A program made the position numbers and the translations under genes. Under the pieces are notes generated by a model. It worked only from the letters and a program-made list of their open reading frames with translations. It was not told where the DNA came from and did no database searches. This document shows, in pieces, positions 18,516 to 26,170 of a DNA stretch of 64,000 nucleotides. Each line of letters starts with the position of its first letter. Position 1 is the first letter of the stretch. This DNA comes from an uncultured Clostridia bacterium (GTDB lineage: Bacteria > Bacillota > Clostridia > Oscillospirales > Acutalibacteraceae), in assembly GCA_944384995.1 (NCBI GenBank), contig CALWVN010000001.1, positions 372,001-436,000 on the forward strand. The letters run 5' to 3'.

Positions 18516-18585
18516 GTGTTTTGGGATTCTCCTTTCTAGCCTCATATATGCTCTGTCCTGTAAAAATGTTCTGTTATCGCCTTTG

Positions 18586-18612
18586 TTAGCACTCTATACT
18601 CAAGAGTGCTAA
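18586..18612 (+). promoter_or_regulatory. CIRCE element (HrcA operator)
   Basis: A perfect match to the CIRCE consensus: TTAGCACTC (18586-18594), nine bases, then GAGTGCTAA (18604-18612). HrcA binds this inverted repeat and represses heat-shock genes. It lies about 190 nt upstream of hsp20 and also about 70 nt upstream of the divergent sirtuin start. Confidence 0.95.
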
Positions 18613-18637
18613 CATTTACAGATTGTTCATAATTATT

Positions 18638-18667
18638 CTGAAAAATGGTAACAGTCGGGGATATAAT
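18638..18667 (+). promoter_or_regulatory. Putative promoter of hsp20 leader
   Basis: CTGAAA (18638-18643), 18 bp, TATAAT (18662-18667). It lies downstream of CIRCE; a second possible -10 (TATACT, 18595-18600) sits inside the CIRCE loop. Confidence 0.5.
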
Positions 18668-18700
18668 AAGAATTGTAAACAGAAAAAAGAGGTGATTCCG

Positions 18701-18736
18701 ATGGGACGGAATTCAGAAACAAACCACATCCGCTGA
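18701..18736 (+). CDS. Possible 11-residue leader peptide ORF upstream of hsp20
   Basis: ATG at 18701 follows a good AGAGGTG site by 6 nt and reads MGRNSETNHIR before TGA. It is followed at once by a hairpin with arms CTGCCCG/CGGGCAG (18738-18765). Both lie in the hsp20 transcript leader. It could be a real leader peptide, a translation-dependent switch, or a chance ORF. Confidence 0.3.
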   Translation: MGRNSETNHIR

Positions 18737-18801
18737 AGCTGCCCGAGCGGATATAGACCGGGCAGAAAACTTAAAACTTTGCATTTTCGGAGGTATGTAT
18801 T

Positions 18802-19257
18802 ATGTTTGATTTGAGACCTTATTCCCGCAAAAACCACATCGCTTCCTATAACCCCTTCCGCGAAATGGAAGAAATGGAACGCCGCTTCTTTGAAGATCCG
18901 TTCGGGTTCTATGACGGCAAGGCGCTTGCCGAGTTCAAGACCGACATTATTGATAACGGCGACAGCTACACGCTGGAGGCGGATATGCCCGGTTTTGAGA
19001 AAGGCGACATCACGCTGGACATCACCGGCGACGTGCTGACGATCAAAGCGGAGCGCCACTCCGAGCACGAAGAAAAGGACAAAAAGCAGAAATACGTCCG
19101 CTGCGAGCGTTCCTACGGCAGTTATTCGCGCGCGTTCGACATTTCGGAAGTCGATGCCGACAAGATCACAGCAAAATACACGGACGGCGTTCTGCGCCTG
19201 ACGCTTCCGAAAAAGGAAACACCGAAGACAGATTCCCGCCGGCTGGAAATTGAATAA
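18802..19257 (+). CDS. hsp20: Small heat-shock protein, Hsp20/alpha-crystallin family
   Basis: A 151-residue small heat-shock protein that holds unfolded proteins without ATP. The N-terminal 'YSRKNHIASYNPFREMEEM' region is followed by an alpha-crystallin domain at about 45-140 ('YTLEADMPGFEKGDITLDI', 'ERSYGSYSRAFDI', 'YTDGVLRLTLPK' with the hallmark G-x-L). The start follows GGAGG by 8 nt. A perfect CIRCE element upstream indicates HrcA control, and the leader contains a hairpin that might give extra temperature control. The gene is monocistronic with its own terminator. Confidence 0.96.
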   Translation: MFDLRPYSRKNHIASYNPFREMEEMERRFFEDPFGFYDGKALAEFKTDIIDNGDSYTLEADMPGFEKGDITLDITGDVLTIKAERHSEHEEKDKKQKYVRCERSYGSYSRAFDISEVDADKITAKYTDGVLRLTLPKKETPKTDSRRLEIE

Positions 19258-19276
19258 AAAGCCAACGAAAGTTAAG

Positions 19277-19320
19277 CAAAAGGCGCTCTGCGAATTTTCG
19301 CGGAGCGCCTTTTCTTTTTG
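19277..19320 (+). terminator. Bidirectional terminator between hsp20 and PRPP synthetase
   Basis: AAAAGGCGCTCTGCG (19278-19292) pairs with CGCGGAGCGCCTTTT (19299-19313, one G-T pair), with T-runs on both strands. Confidence 0.9.
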
Positions 19321-19339
19321 TGTCCGCGAAACGCGGAAA

Positions 19340-20518
19340 TTATTTTTTATAGCCTTTTCTGCGCAGCAGCGCCTCGATGCGATCCGCCGGATTGAGCAGA
19401 TGGCTGACGGACATGTCGTGGTTGAGCGTGTCGATGATATAGGAAACATATTTGGAAAGATCGACTTCGCAATACCACTCGCGCTGCAGCAATTCCGGTG
19501 TACGGTACACAAGATTCGTCGTGAAGACGCGGTTGATGATCCCCTCTTTATACTGCTTGTCGAAGCTCGCGAGCCCTTCGCAGAACAGCCCGAATGCGGC
19601 AAAAATGAAGATACGAGCAGCACCCAGTTCTTTCAGCTTCGAAGCAACCTCGAGCATGGACTCGCCCGACGAGATCATATCATCCACGATCATGACATCC
19701 TTGCCCTCGACACTCGAGCCGAGGAATTCATGCTGCATGATCGGGTTTCTGCCATTGACAATGCGGGAATAGTCACGGCGCTTATAGAACATACCAAGAT
19801 CGATACCAAGGACCGTAGAATAATAGATGCAGCGGCCCATGCCGCCCTCATCCGGGGAAATGATCATCAGGTGCTCTTTGTCAATGTGCAGATCATCCAC
19901 ATGGTTGACGAACGCCTTGATCATCTGATAAACCGGCTGCACGTTTTCAAAGCCCTTCAGCGGAATCGCGTTCTGCACGCGCGGGTCATGCGCATCAAAG
20001 GTAATGATGTTATCCACACCCATATTGTTGCAAAGCTCCTGCAATGCGATGGCGCAGTCGAGCGATTCGCGGCTGGAACGCTTGTGCTGGCGGCCTTCGT
20101 AAAGCATCGGCATAATGACCGTGATGCGGCGTGCCTTGCCGCCGACAGCGGAGATCGCACGTTTGAGATTTGCATAATGCTCGTCCGGGCTCATGGGCAC
20201 GGTCATGCCGTACATAGGGTAAGTCAGTCCGTAATTGAACATATCGGCAACAATGAAAATATCATAGCCGCGCACGGATTCGGAAAGCGTGCCCTTCCCC
20301 TCGCCCGTGCCGAACCGCGGGAAGCCCGCATTGATGATGTATGTATCGCGCTCATAGCCGGCAAAAGCGATGCTGTTTTTGTGCTCGCTTTGCTTTTGCG
20401 CACGCCAGCGGACAATATAACGGTCGATCTTTTCGGCAAGTTCCTCGCAGCCGGGCAGCGCCACAATACCGAGTGGGCCGTAAGGAATAGTGGTGAAGTC
20501 TTGGGTGTAGTCAGGCAT
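19340..20518 (-). CDS. prs: Ribose-phosphate diphosphokinase (large clostridial type)
   Basis: A 392-residue PRPP synthetase, longer than the usual ~315. It transfers pyrophosphate from ATP to ribose 5-phosphate, feeding nucleotide, His, Trp and NAD synthesis. The type I phosphoribosyltransferase PRPP loop is visible as 'VMIVDDMISSGESM' (about 274-287), with 'MPMLYEGRQHKR' and 'TFDAHDPR' corresponding to the flexible loop and the metal/active-site His segment. The start has GGAGG. The extra N-terminal and C-terminal segments are typical of a clostridial subgroup annotated alongside the classical enzyme. Whether it is the only PRPP synthetase of the cell cannot be judged here. Confidence 0.9.
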   Translation of the reverse strand: MPDYTQDFTTIPYGPLGIVALPGCEELAEKIDRYIVRWRAQKQSEHKNSIAFAGYERDTYIINAGFPRFGTGEGKGTLSESVRGYDIFIVADMFNYGLTYPMYGMTVPMSPDEHYANLKRAISAVGGKARRITVIMPMLYEGRQHKRSSRESLDCAIALQELCNNMGVDNIITFDAHDPRVQNAIPLKGFENVQPVYQMIKAFVNHVDDLHIDKEHLMIISPDEGGMGRCIYYSTVLGIDLGMFYKRRDYSRIVNGRNPIMQHEFLGSSVEGKDVMIVDDMISSGESMLEVASKLKELGAARIFIFAAFGLFCEGLASFDKQYKEGIINRVFTTNLVYRTPELLQREWYCEVDLSKYVSYIIDTLNHDMSVSHLLNPADRIEALLRRKGYKK

Positions 20519-20629
20519 AAATTACCTCCGTGCAGCAAAATATTCAGACGATTCGTTCCTCTTTTATTCTACTCGATTTTGCAGTTTTTGCAAGGGCGAA
20601 AGGCAGAAAAAACGCAGTTTGGTAAAATT

Positions 20630-21790
20630 TTAGTTAAATCCTCGGTCAACCGTGATGACGCAGAAATATCTTTCGTCTATTTTGCTAAAGTCCTCTGCAA
20701 TGCGGTGCACAAGCGCATCGTCGGGTGTTTTATACTCCGCCGGCACGGCAACGTCGAAAATCAAGTTGGTGTGTGTCGGGCCCTGCACCACACGGAAATC
20801 GTGGAACCGCAGGACGGGGTCCACCTTTTCGAGCACCTCCCCGCACAGTGTGCGAAGCGCGTCCACACGCGCATCATCAGTCACGATCGGGTCCATATGG
20901 ATGGAGATGTGCAAACCGTACTTTTGCAAAAGGTCACGTTCAATCAGATCCACTGTGTCGTGGCTGTGCATCACATCGACATTCGCGGGCACTTCGGCAT
21001 GCGCGGAGGCAAAGCTGCGCCCGGGGCCGTAATCGTGGATGATCAGGTCGTGCACGCCGAGGATGCCGTCATAAGAGCAGATCGCTTCCTCGATCTCCGA
21101 TACAAATTCAGGCGACGGGGATTTTCCGAGCAGCAAATCGACCGTGTCCTTAAACGTACCGATGCCCGCACGGAAGATGAACACCGCAACAACAACGCCG
21201 AACCACCCGTCCACGGGAACAGCCGTAAAGCGCGACAGAACCAGCGCCGTCAGTGCGACAGCGGTCGCCGCCGTGTCGGAAAGGCTGTCCGCTACTACCG
21301 CTTTTGCGGCAGCGGAGCCTGTCTTTTTGTCAAGCGCATGATTGAACCATGCAAGCCAAAGCTTCGCCGCTATGGACAAAATCAGGATCACGAGCGCTGC
21401 GGTGCTGTATGTCACCGCCTGCGGCGTGCGTATGCGCTCGATCGATGACGACAAAAGCTCAACGCCCATTAAGAGGATAAAAAACGAAACGGCAAGCGCG
21501 GCGATGTATTCGCTTCTGCCGTGGCCGTAGGGATGATCCTTATCGGCAGGCTTTTTGGCAATACGAAAGCCGATAAGCGTCACGCAGGAGGAAGCGGCAT
21601 CCGACAGGTTGTTGACCGCATCCGCCGAGATTGAAACGCTCCCGCTGACCACACCGGCAAAAAGCTTTGCGCCGGCGAGCAGCGCGTTGACAAGGATGCC
21701 GACGATTCCACCGATCTGCCCATAGGCGGTGTGCAAGGCGGTCTTTGACTCATCCCCGTGCGCAAGCCGCTGTGCCAGGCGTTCCATCAT
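20630..21790 (-). CDS. Cation diffusion facilitator (CDF) family metal efflux transporter
   Basis: A 386-residue CDF protein with an N-terminal six-helix domain and a C-terminal cytoplasmic domain. 'SISADAVNNLSDAASS' in helix 2 and 'HPYGHGRSEY' at the helix 2-3 region are the family metal-site and signature segments. CDF proteins export Zn2+, Mn2+, Fe2+ or Co2+ in exchange for protons. The start ATG overlaps the TetR stop codon in an ATGA arrangement, so translation is coupled and the regulator probably controls the pump. The metal specificity cannot be read safely. Confidence 0.92.
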   Translation of the reverse strand: MMERLAQRLAHGDESKTALHTAYGQIGGIVGILVNALLAGAKLFAGVVSGSVSISADAVNNLSDAASSCVTLIGFRIAKKPADKDHPYGHGRSEYIAALAVSFFILLMGVELLSSSIERIRTPQAVTYSTAALVILILSIAAKLWLAWFNHALDKKTGSAAAKAVVADSLSDTAATAVALTALVLSRFTAVPVDGWFGVVVAVFIFRAGIGTFKDTVDLLLGKSPSPEFVSEIEEAICSYDGILGVHDLIIHDYGPGRSFASAHAEVPANVDVMHSHDTVDLIERDLLQKYGLHISIHMDPIVTDDARVDALRTLCGEVLEKVDPVLRFHDFRVVQGPTHTNLIFDVAVPAEYKTPDDALVHRIAEDFSKIDERYFCVITVDRGFN

Positions 21791-22413
21791 GTGTGCTGCG
21801 CCTCGCTTTCAGACGTGCCCTGTGTGTGAAGCACATTGGAATAACAGCTGATCCCGTTGGAAAACAACAACTCGATAAGACTCGCGATCTCCTCCGGCGT
21901 TTTACCGTCCTGTGGGTTCGCAAGCCAATAGCGAAGCATGCCCACCATCCCGGATTCAAAATACGCATATACATATTCATATTCCGGCGCATATTCTATC
22001 TGAAAGCATTCCACGGCGTCCTTCAGACATTTTTTGCGCAGAAAGGCACGCAGATTCAGTACAAAATTGAGGTCGCCGTTGTCGCCGAGCAGCGCCGCGC
22101 ACAGATCCCGATTGGCGTACAAAAAGCTGCACACCTCTGAAAAAACCTGATGCGGGCGGGTGTGGAGATCGGTTATGGTATACTTGGAAAGGATGTTCTC
22201 AAATTCTTCAAACAGCTCTTTTTCCAGACAGTCGACCAGATCATAAATATCCTTATAATGCAAATAGAACGTGCCGCGGTTAATGTCCACACGCTCCGAA
22301 AGCTCACGCACCGTGATCTTTTTAAGACTCTTTTCCTGCAAGAGCTCGGTCAGTCCCTGCCGCAGCAGCCTCTTGGTGCGGCGCACACGGCTGTCTTCGT
22401 TTTTCGGTGCCAT
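21787..22413 (-). CDS. TetR-family transcriptional regulator
   Basis: A 208-residue regulator with an N-terminal helix-turn-helix ('KITVRELSERVDINRGTFYL', about 35-54) and a variable ligand domain. The start follows AAAGGAGGG. It overlaps the CDF gene by 4 nt, and the two form an operon, which suggests repression of the metal pump, although the ligand domain is not obviously a metal sensor. A palindromic TATTATAATA stretch overlaps its -10 box and could be an operator. Confidence 0.88.
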   Translation of the reverse strand: MAPKNEDSRVRRTKRLLRQGLTELLQEKSLKKITVRELSERVDINRGTFYLHYKDIYDLVDCLEKELFEEFENILSKYTITDLHTRPHQVFSEVCSFLYANRDLCAALLGDNGDLNFVLNLRAFLRKKCLKDAVECFQIEYAPEYEYVYAYFESGMVGMLRYWLANPQDGKTPEEIASLIELLFSNGISCYSNVLHTQGTSESEAQHT

Positions 22414-22451
22414 AAAAGCCCTCCTTTATCCACAATTTTATAGGCAACTGT

Positions 22452-22480
22452 ATTATAATATAAAATCGTCTATTATTCAA
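22452..22480 (-). promoter_or_regulatory. Promoter of tetR-CDF operon
   Basis: Minus-strand TTGAAT (22480-22475), 17 bp, TATAAT (22457-22452). The -10 lies in a TATTATAATA palindrome. Confidence 0.75.
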
Positions 22481-22649
22481 CATATTTTCAATTATAAAAA
22501 TTTTGAAAGCACTGTGCCGCGCGGCAAAATATTTGTCCTTGCCTCTCCTTCGCCGCATTCCCATCCTTGTGGGAGGGATCTTTTGTGCAAAAAGCTTTGC
22601 AAACGACAAATTTTTTTCATTTTTTCCTCGGAAACCCCTACAAAATAGA

Positions 22650-22678
22650 TTGACATTTTCGTTTTTTTATTGTAAATT
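22650..22678 (+). promoter_or_regulatory. Promoter of anchored unknown protein
   Basis: TTGACA (22650-22655), 17 bp, TAAATT (22673-22678) with a TG just upstream of the -10. Confidence 0.6.
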
Positions 22679-22738
22679 ATAGAAGTAACATTTTGTGCGC
22701 GAAAAGCGCGCCCACGCATGATGAAAGGGGATTCGAAA

Positions 22739-23686
22739 ATGTCATCGAAAAACAAGGCGCCTTCCACTCCGGAAGCCAGAGCCGAAAAGCTTGCAAACAA
22801 GCAGATGCTTAGAAAGGTGTTTACAGGTACTTTCCTTAAGGCGTTTGCCGTTTGCCTTGCGATTTTGCTCGTCTGCTCGATCGTATATATCGCGTTCATC
22901 AACCCGAATCAAATTGAGTTCCAGATGGCGGACACCACCAACGCCGCTTCCGGCGCCGTGGTGCCGAACAACGGCGGCACCTCGACGGATACGGGTGCAG
23001 GAGACAGTACGGCTGAGCCGCTGCCCACCGTTACCGAACTGACGGCAAGCAGCTCGCAGGCGGAGATCCTTTCGTATTTCAACGATGCGATCAATAAGGT
23101 CAAGTCCGGCAACTGCACGATCACGCAGAACAGCGAAGTGAACAGCCAGGCCGGCGGCATTGAAGGCAACCTGCCAAGCTCTATAACCGGTCTTGCGGAT
23201 GAACTGATTTCCTCCAACATGGGTGCGAAATCCGCAAGTGAATTGCCGGCGCCGGCTTCAACCGAAGCTGATAAAAATGCTATGTTCCCCGTAGAGAACG
23301 AATCTTGGTCGAGCAAACTGACCGCTTCCGACATTTCGAGCGCAACGGTTTCTGTGGCTGACGGCGTTTATACCATCACCATCAATGTGCTTCCGGACGA
23401 GGCAAGTGCGGAAACGGCGCACGGTGTCGGTCACATGGGTCAGGCGTTCTCTGTTGTTACGCCCGATACGATCACAGCGAATGCGGGCGGTGCTGCCGGC
23501 ATTATCAGCAATGTACAAACCGGTCATTCCGACGGCAGGATTACGGTCACTGTTGATGCGGCTACCGGCAATGTTCTGACGGCAAACTACTACTTTGTCT
23601 GGACACTTTCTCTGACTGCGCTGGGTTTTGTGGATGTTTCCATCCCCTTCGGTCTGGAAAAAGACTTCTCTATCGCTTGGAACTAA
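22739..23686 (+). CDS. Membrane-anchored extracellular protein of unknown function (paralogue of 47156-48025)
   Basis: A 315-residue protein. A basic cytoplasmic head (1-35) leads to one membrane segment at about 36-60, then a Thr/Gly/Ala-rich linker and a soluble extracellular part. Three blocks of the soluble part align with the lipoprotein at 47156-48025: 'AEILSYFNDAINKVKS' with 'TEILALYTSVMNKAKS', 'DGVYTITINVLPDE' with 'DGNYEIVITLNPE', and a later beta-strand block after 'GQAFS' / 'GQMFS'. I do not recognise a named family. The start ATG follows GAAAGGGG by 8 nt. It has its own promoter and terminator. Confidence 0.8.
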   Translation: MSSKNKAPSTPEARAEKLANKQMLRKVFTGTFLKAFAVCLAILLVCSIVYIAFINPNQIEFQMADTTNAASGAVVPNNGGTSTDTGAGDSTAEPLPTVTELTASSSQAEILSYFNDAINKVKSGNCTITQNSEVNSQAGGIEGNLPSSITGLADELISSNMGAKSASELPAPASTEADKNAMFPVENESWSSKLTASDISSATVSVADGVYTITINVLPDEASAETAHGVGHMGQAFSVVTPDTITANAGGAAGIISNVQTGHSDGRITVTVDAATGNVLTANYYFVWTLSLTALGFVDVSIPFGLEKDFSIAWN

Positions 23687-23707
23687 GCTTTTTGCTTGAT
23701 TGCTTTT

Positions 23708-23735
23708 CCCCCGCTTTTGCGGGGGATTTTTTTGC
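23708..23735 (+). terminator. Terminator of anchored unknown protein
   Basis: CCCCCGC-TTTT-GCGGGGG (23708-23725) followed by a seven-T run. Confidence 0.9.
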
Positions 23736-23785
23736 GTGAAAATTGAAAATATCTTTTGTTTTTTGTCGGAAGCGTTCTTCGATTC

Positions 23786-23814
23786 TTGACTTTCCGTGGG
23801 AAAAATTGTATACT
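23786..23814 (+). promoter_or_regulatory. Promoter of SDR-zinc-ribbon gene
   Basis: TTGACT (23786-23791), 17 bp, TATACT (23809-23814), about 30 nt before the start codon. Confidence 0.75.
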
Positions 23815-23844
23815 GATTACAAATGTTTATCAGAGGTGGTAGAA

Positions 23845-25410
23845 ATGGCTGAAAAGAAAACCGTCATGCTCACCGGCGCGTCCGGCCATATGGGCTTTGC
23901 CGGCTTCAAAGAGCTGCACAAGAAAAAGGACCTCTACAACACCGTCCTTTTGCTGCGCAGAAGCGAGAAGAATGAAAAACTGTTTGCGCCGTATGCGTCT
24001 GATCCGTCCGTCAAGATCGTCTGGGGCGACCTTGCCAATTACGATGACGTTCTGCGCGCTGTCACGGGTGCGGATTACATCCTGCACGTCGGCGGCATGG
24101 TCTCCCCTGCCGCGGACTGGAAGCCTTACCGCACGCAGAAGACCAACATCGGCGCTGCCGAAAACATCTGCAATGCCGTAAAAGCACAGCCCGACCCCGA
24201 TGCGGTCAAGGTCTGCTACATCGGTACGGTCGCGGAAACCGGTGACCGCAACTACCCGATCCACTGGGGCCGCTGCGGCGACCCGCTGAAGGTCTCGGTG
24301 TATGACCACTATGCCGTTTCCAAGTGCGTCGCGGAGCGCGTATTCGTGGAAAGCGGGCTGAAGAATTGGGTCGTTATGCGCCAGTCCGGTATTTTGTACC
24401 CGAACATCCTTAAAAACATGGATCCCATCATGTTCCATGTGTGCATCAACGGTGTTCTGGAGTGGTGCACGGTGGAAGACTCCGGCCGCCTGCTTTGCAA
24501 CCTTGTGGATGAAGATGCCAAGGGTAACCTCGGCAGCGACTTCTGGAACCATTTCTACAACATCGGTTCCGGTAAAGAATATCGTATTACCAACTATGAG
24601 TTTGAATGCCTGCTGCTCGGCGCGCTCGGCCTTGCCGGCCCCGAAAAGCTGTTTGAGCCCAACTGGTTCATCACGAAAAACTTCCACGGCCAATTCTATG
24701 CCGACGGCGACAAGCTGGAGGATTTCCTGCACTTCCGTGAGAACCTGCCCATTAAAGATTACTTCAACCGTCTGGCAGATCAGGTGGAATTCTACTTCCG
24801 GATCCCGCGCTATCTGCCGAAGAATCTGGTTGCGGCCTGCGCAAAGCCCTTTATGAAGAAGATCGCTTCTACACCTGATTTCGGTACGCTGGATTGGGTT
24901 AAAACGAACAATCCCGAACGCATGAGCGCGTATTTCGGCTCTCTCGAAGAGTGGAAGGAAATCCCCTCCAAGTGGGAAGATTACGAAATCATGCACTTGG
25001 ATAAGGACAACAGCGCTGCCGACCAGTACAAGCTTGACCACGGCTATGACGAGAGCAAGCCCGAAAGCGAGCTGGATATCGACGACATGAAGCAGGCTGC
25101 GAAATTCCGCGGCGGCGAATGCCTGTCCGACTCGATGACGAAGGGCGACATGGCAACCAAGCTGAAATGGAAATGCGGTCACTGCGGCGCCGAATTCGAA
25201 GCCAGCCCCGCGCTCATCCTGCTGGGCGGTCACTGGTGCCCCGAGTGCTACATCCCGCAGAAGGCTTGGGACTACGACTCGATCGCCAAGACAAACCCGT
25301 TCTTCGCACAGGTTTGGTACCCGAACCACAAAAAGGACGAAAACAACCGTTACGATTTCGACGAGCTGTTCCACATCAACGGTGTGGCTTGGGACGATAT
25401 CAAGCGGTAA
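23845..25410 (+). CDS. Extended SDR (NAD-dependent epimerase/dehydratase-like) with C-terminal zinc ribbon
   Basis: A 521-residue two-part protein. Residues about 5-330 are a Rossmann-fold extended SDR: TGASGHMG at 8-15 for the dinucleotide, 'WGDLANYDDV' after strand beta-3, and the catalytic pair in 'YAVSK'. A linker region follows, and a zinc-ribbon knuckle pair C-x2-C ... C-x2-C ('CGHC' and 'CPEC', about 444-471) lies near the end, followed by about 50 further residues. The SDR part probably acts on a sugar nucleotide or sterol-like ketone/alcohol, but the substrate is unknown. Start ATG 23845 follows AGAGGTG. Codon use is strongly biased to C-ending codons, suggesting high expression. Monocistronic. 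Confidence 0.85.
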   Translation: MAEKKTVMLTGASGHMGFAGFKELHKKKDLYNTVLLLRRSEKNEKLFAPYASDPSVKIVWGDLANYDDVLRAVTGADYILHVGGMVSPAADWKPYRTQKTNIGAAENICNAVKAQPDPDAVKVCYIGTVAETGDRNYPIHWGRCGDPLKVSVYDHYAVSKCVAERVFVESGLKNWVVMRQSGILYPNILKNMDPIMFHVCINGVLEWCTVEDSGRLLCNLVDEDAKGNLGSDFWNHFYNIGSGKEYRITNYEFECLLLGALGLAGPEKLFEPNWFITKNFHGQFYADGDKLEDFLHFRENLPIKDYFNRLADQVEFYFRIPRYLPKNLVAACAKPFMKKIASTPDFGTLDWVKTNNPERMSAYFGSLEEWKEIPSKWEDYEIMHLDKDNSAADQYKLDHGYDESKPESELDIDDMKQAAKFRGGECLSDSMTKGDMATKLKWKCGHCGAEFEASPALILLGGHWCPECYIPQKAWDYDSIAKTNPFFAQVWYPNHKKDENNRYDFDELFHINGVAWDDIKR

Positions 25411-25442
25411 GTCCTCTCCCCCTTTTTTCGGAACATACAACG

Positions 25443-25477
25443 CCCCCGCTGCCCAAGGCTTTACTTGGCAGCGGGGG
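25443..25477 (+). terminator. Terminator-like hairpin after SDR gene
   Basis: CCCCCGCTGCC pairs with GGCAGCGGGGG around CAAGGCTTTACTT. The following T-tract is weak (TCCTTATTTC). Confidence 0.7.
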
Positions 25478-25520
25478 TCCTTATTTCGAGAAGGAAATGC
25501 ATGCATATGTCGTTCCTGTC

Positions 25521-25540
25521 GGCGGGAGCAAGCCCCCGCC
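25521..25540. repeat. Small GC-rich hairpin, possible dispersed intergenic repeat unit
   Basis: GGCGGG and CCCGCC surround AGCAAGCC between two converging genes. Only one copy is seen in this window, so its status as a repeat is unproven. Confidence 0.3.
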
Positions 25541-25586
25541 CTACGCGAATAAAGCAGCCCTGCTCTGTCAGCAGTAAATGCTTAAA

Positions 25587-26147
25587 TCACATATCCGTCC
25601 CTGTCAATTTCCCATACAGAGAACGATACAGCGAGAGGAACTCCGCTTCCGTCTCCGCAGGCGGCTTATCCACCGCTACGGGTAAAAGAAGTTCGGGCGG
25701 CGTGTCGTACAAACGGATGCCGTGGAACTTTGCGAACTCGTGATACAGCAGTGCGTCATCGATGGCTTTGACCGCCTGTTTTTCCGAATCGGTGAAGTCC
25801 GTCACAGCGAATTTTGCGAAAATGAGCGCTTGCAGACGGTGTTCGATCTCGGAAAATTCCGGGATATGCCGCCGCAGCGGACGGGTCATGTCACCGATAT
25901 AGCTTTCTGCACTGTCGTGCAGAAGCGCGAGCATCTGTACACGCACATCAAACCCGCGTTCCTTCGCCTCATACGCAGCGTGCAGGGAATGGCGCGCGAC
26001 AGAATAGAAATCCTGCAAATGCCCGTTAGCGCGGCAGATGCGCGCAAGCGCATGGGCGATATCCTCCATGCACAGATCGTCCGCCGTCGGCGCAGTCGGG
26101 TCAAATATGTGGTTGTGATAGGTGGAAATACAGAATTTGTCGATCAT
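25587..26147 (-). CDS. HD-domain phosphohydrolase, YfbR-like
   Basis: A 186-residue HD-superfamily protein. The metal site is visible as H52 region 'VARHSLHAA', the HD pair in 'ALLHDSAESYIGD' and a downstream Asp in 'KAIDDALLYHEF'. This set resembles the YfbR/YedJ-like phosphohydrolases, which cleave 5'-deoxynucleotides or other phosphate esters with a divalent metal. The substrate is not readable. The start follows AAAGG by 5 nt. It lies 23 nt after the condensation-like gene, so it may be the last gene of that operon. Confidence 0.85.
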   Translation of the reverse strand: MIDKFCISTYHNHIFDPTAPTADDLCMEDIAHALARICRANGHLQDFYSVARHSLHAAYEAKERGFDVRVQMLALLHDSAESYIGDMTRPLRRHIPEFSEIEHRLQALIFAKFAVTDFTDSEKQAVKAIDDALLYHEFAKFHGIRLYDTPPELLLPVAVDKPPAETEAEFLSLYRSLYGKLTGTDM

Positions 26148-26170
26148 ATCGCCTTTCCGAGCTCTTTGCG

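Larger units (their letters stand above)
22414..22738. other. Intergenic divergent promoter region, no gene
   Basis: About 325 bp between the divergent TetR-CDF operon and the anchored protein gene. I see promoters facing both ways, a short TCCCA/TGGGA hairpin near 22560-22575, and no convincing coding frame; the antisense frame here lacks a ribosome site and overlaps the real gene. Confidence 0.6.

Noticed and set aside
19250-21448. A 732-codon open frame on the plus strand
   Set aside because: It runs antisense through the PRPP synthetase and CDF genes, which have clear family motifs and ribosome sites. Its composition (high His, Arg, Val) is that of a shadow frame.
22492-22902. A 136-codon minus-strand frame upstream of the anchored protein gene
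   Set aside because: It overlaps the real gene and the divergent promoter region, and has no ribosome site.
23830-25506. A 558-codon open frame on the minus strand
   Set aside because: It mirrors the SDR-zinc-ribbon gene, which has a promoter, a ribosome site and clear motifs. The antisense frame has neither and is an effect of codon bias.
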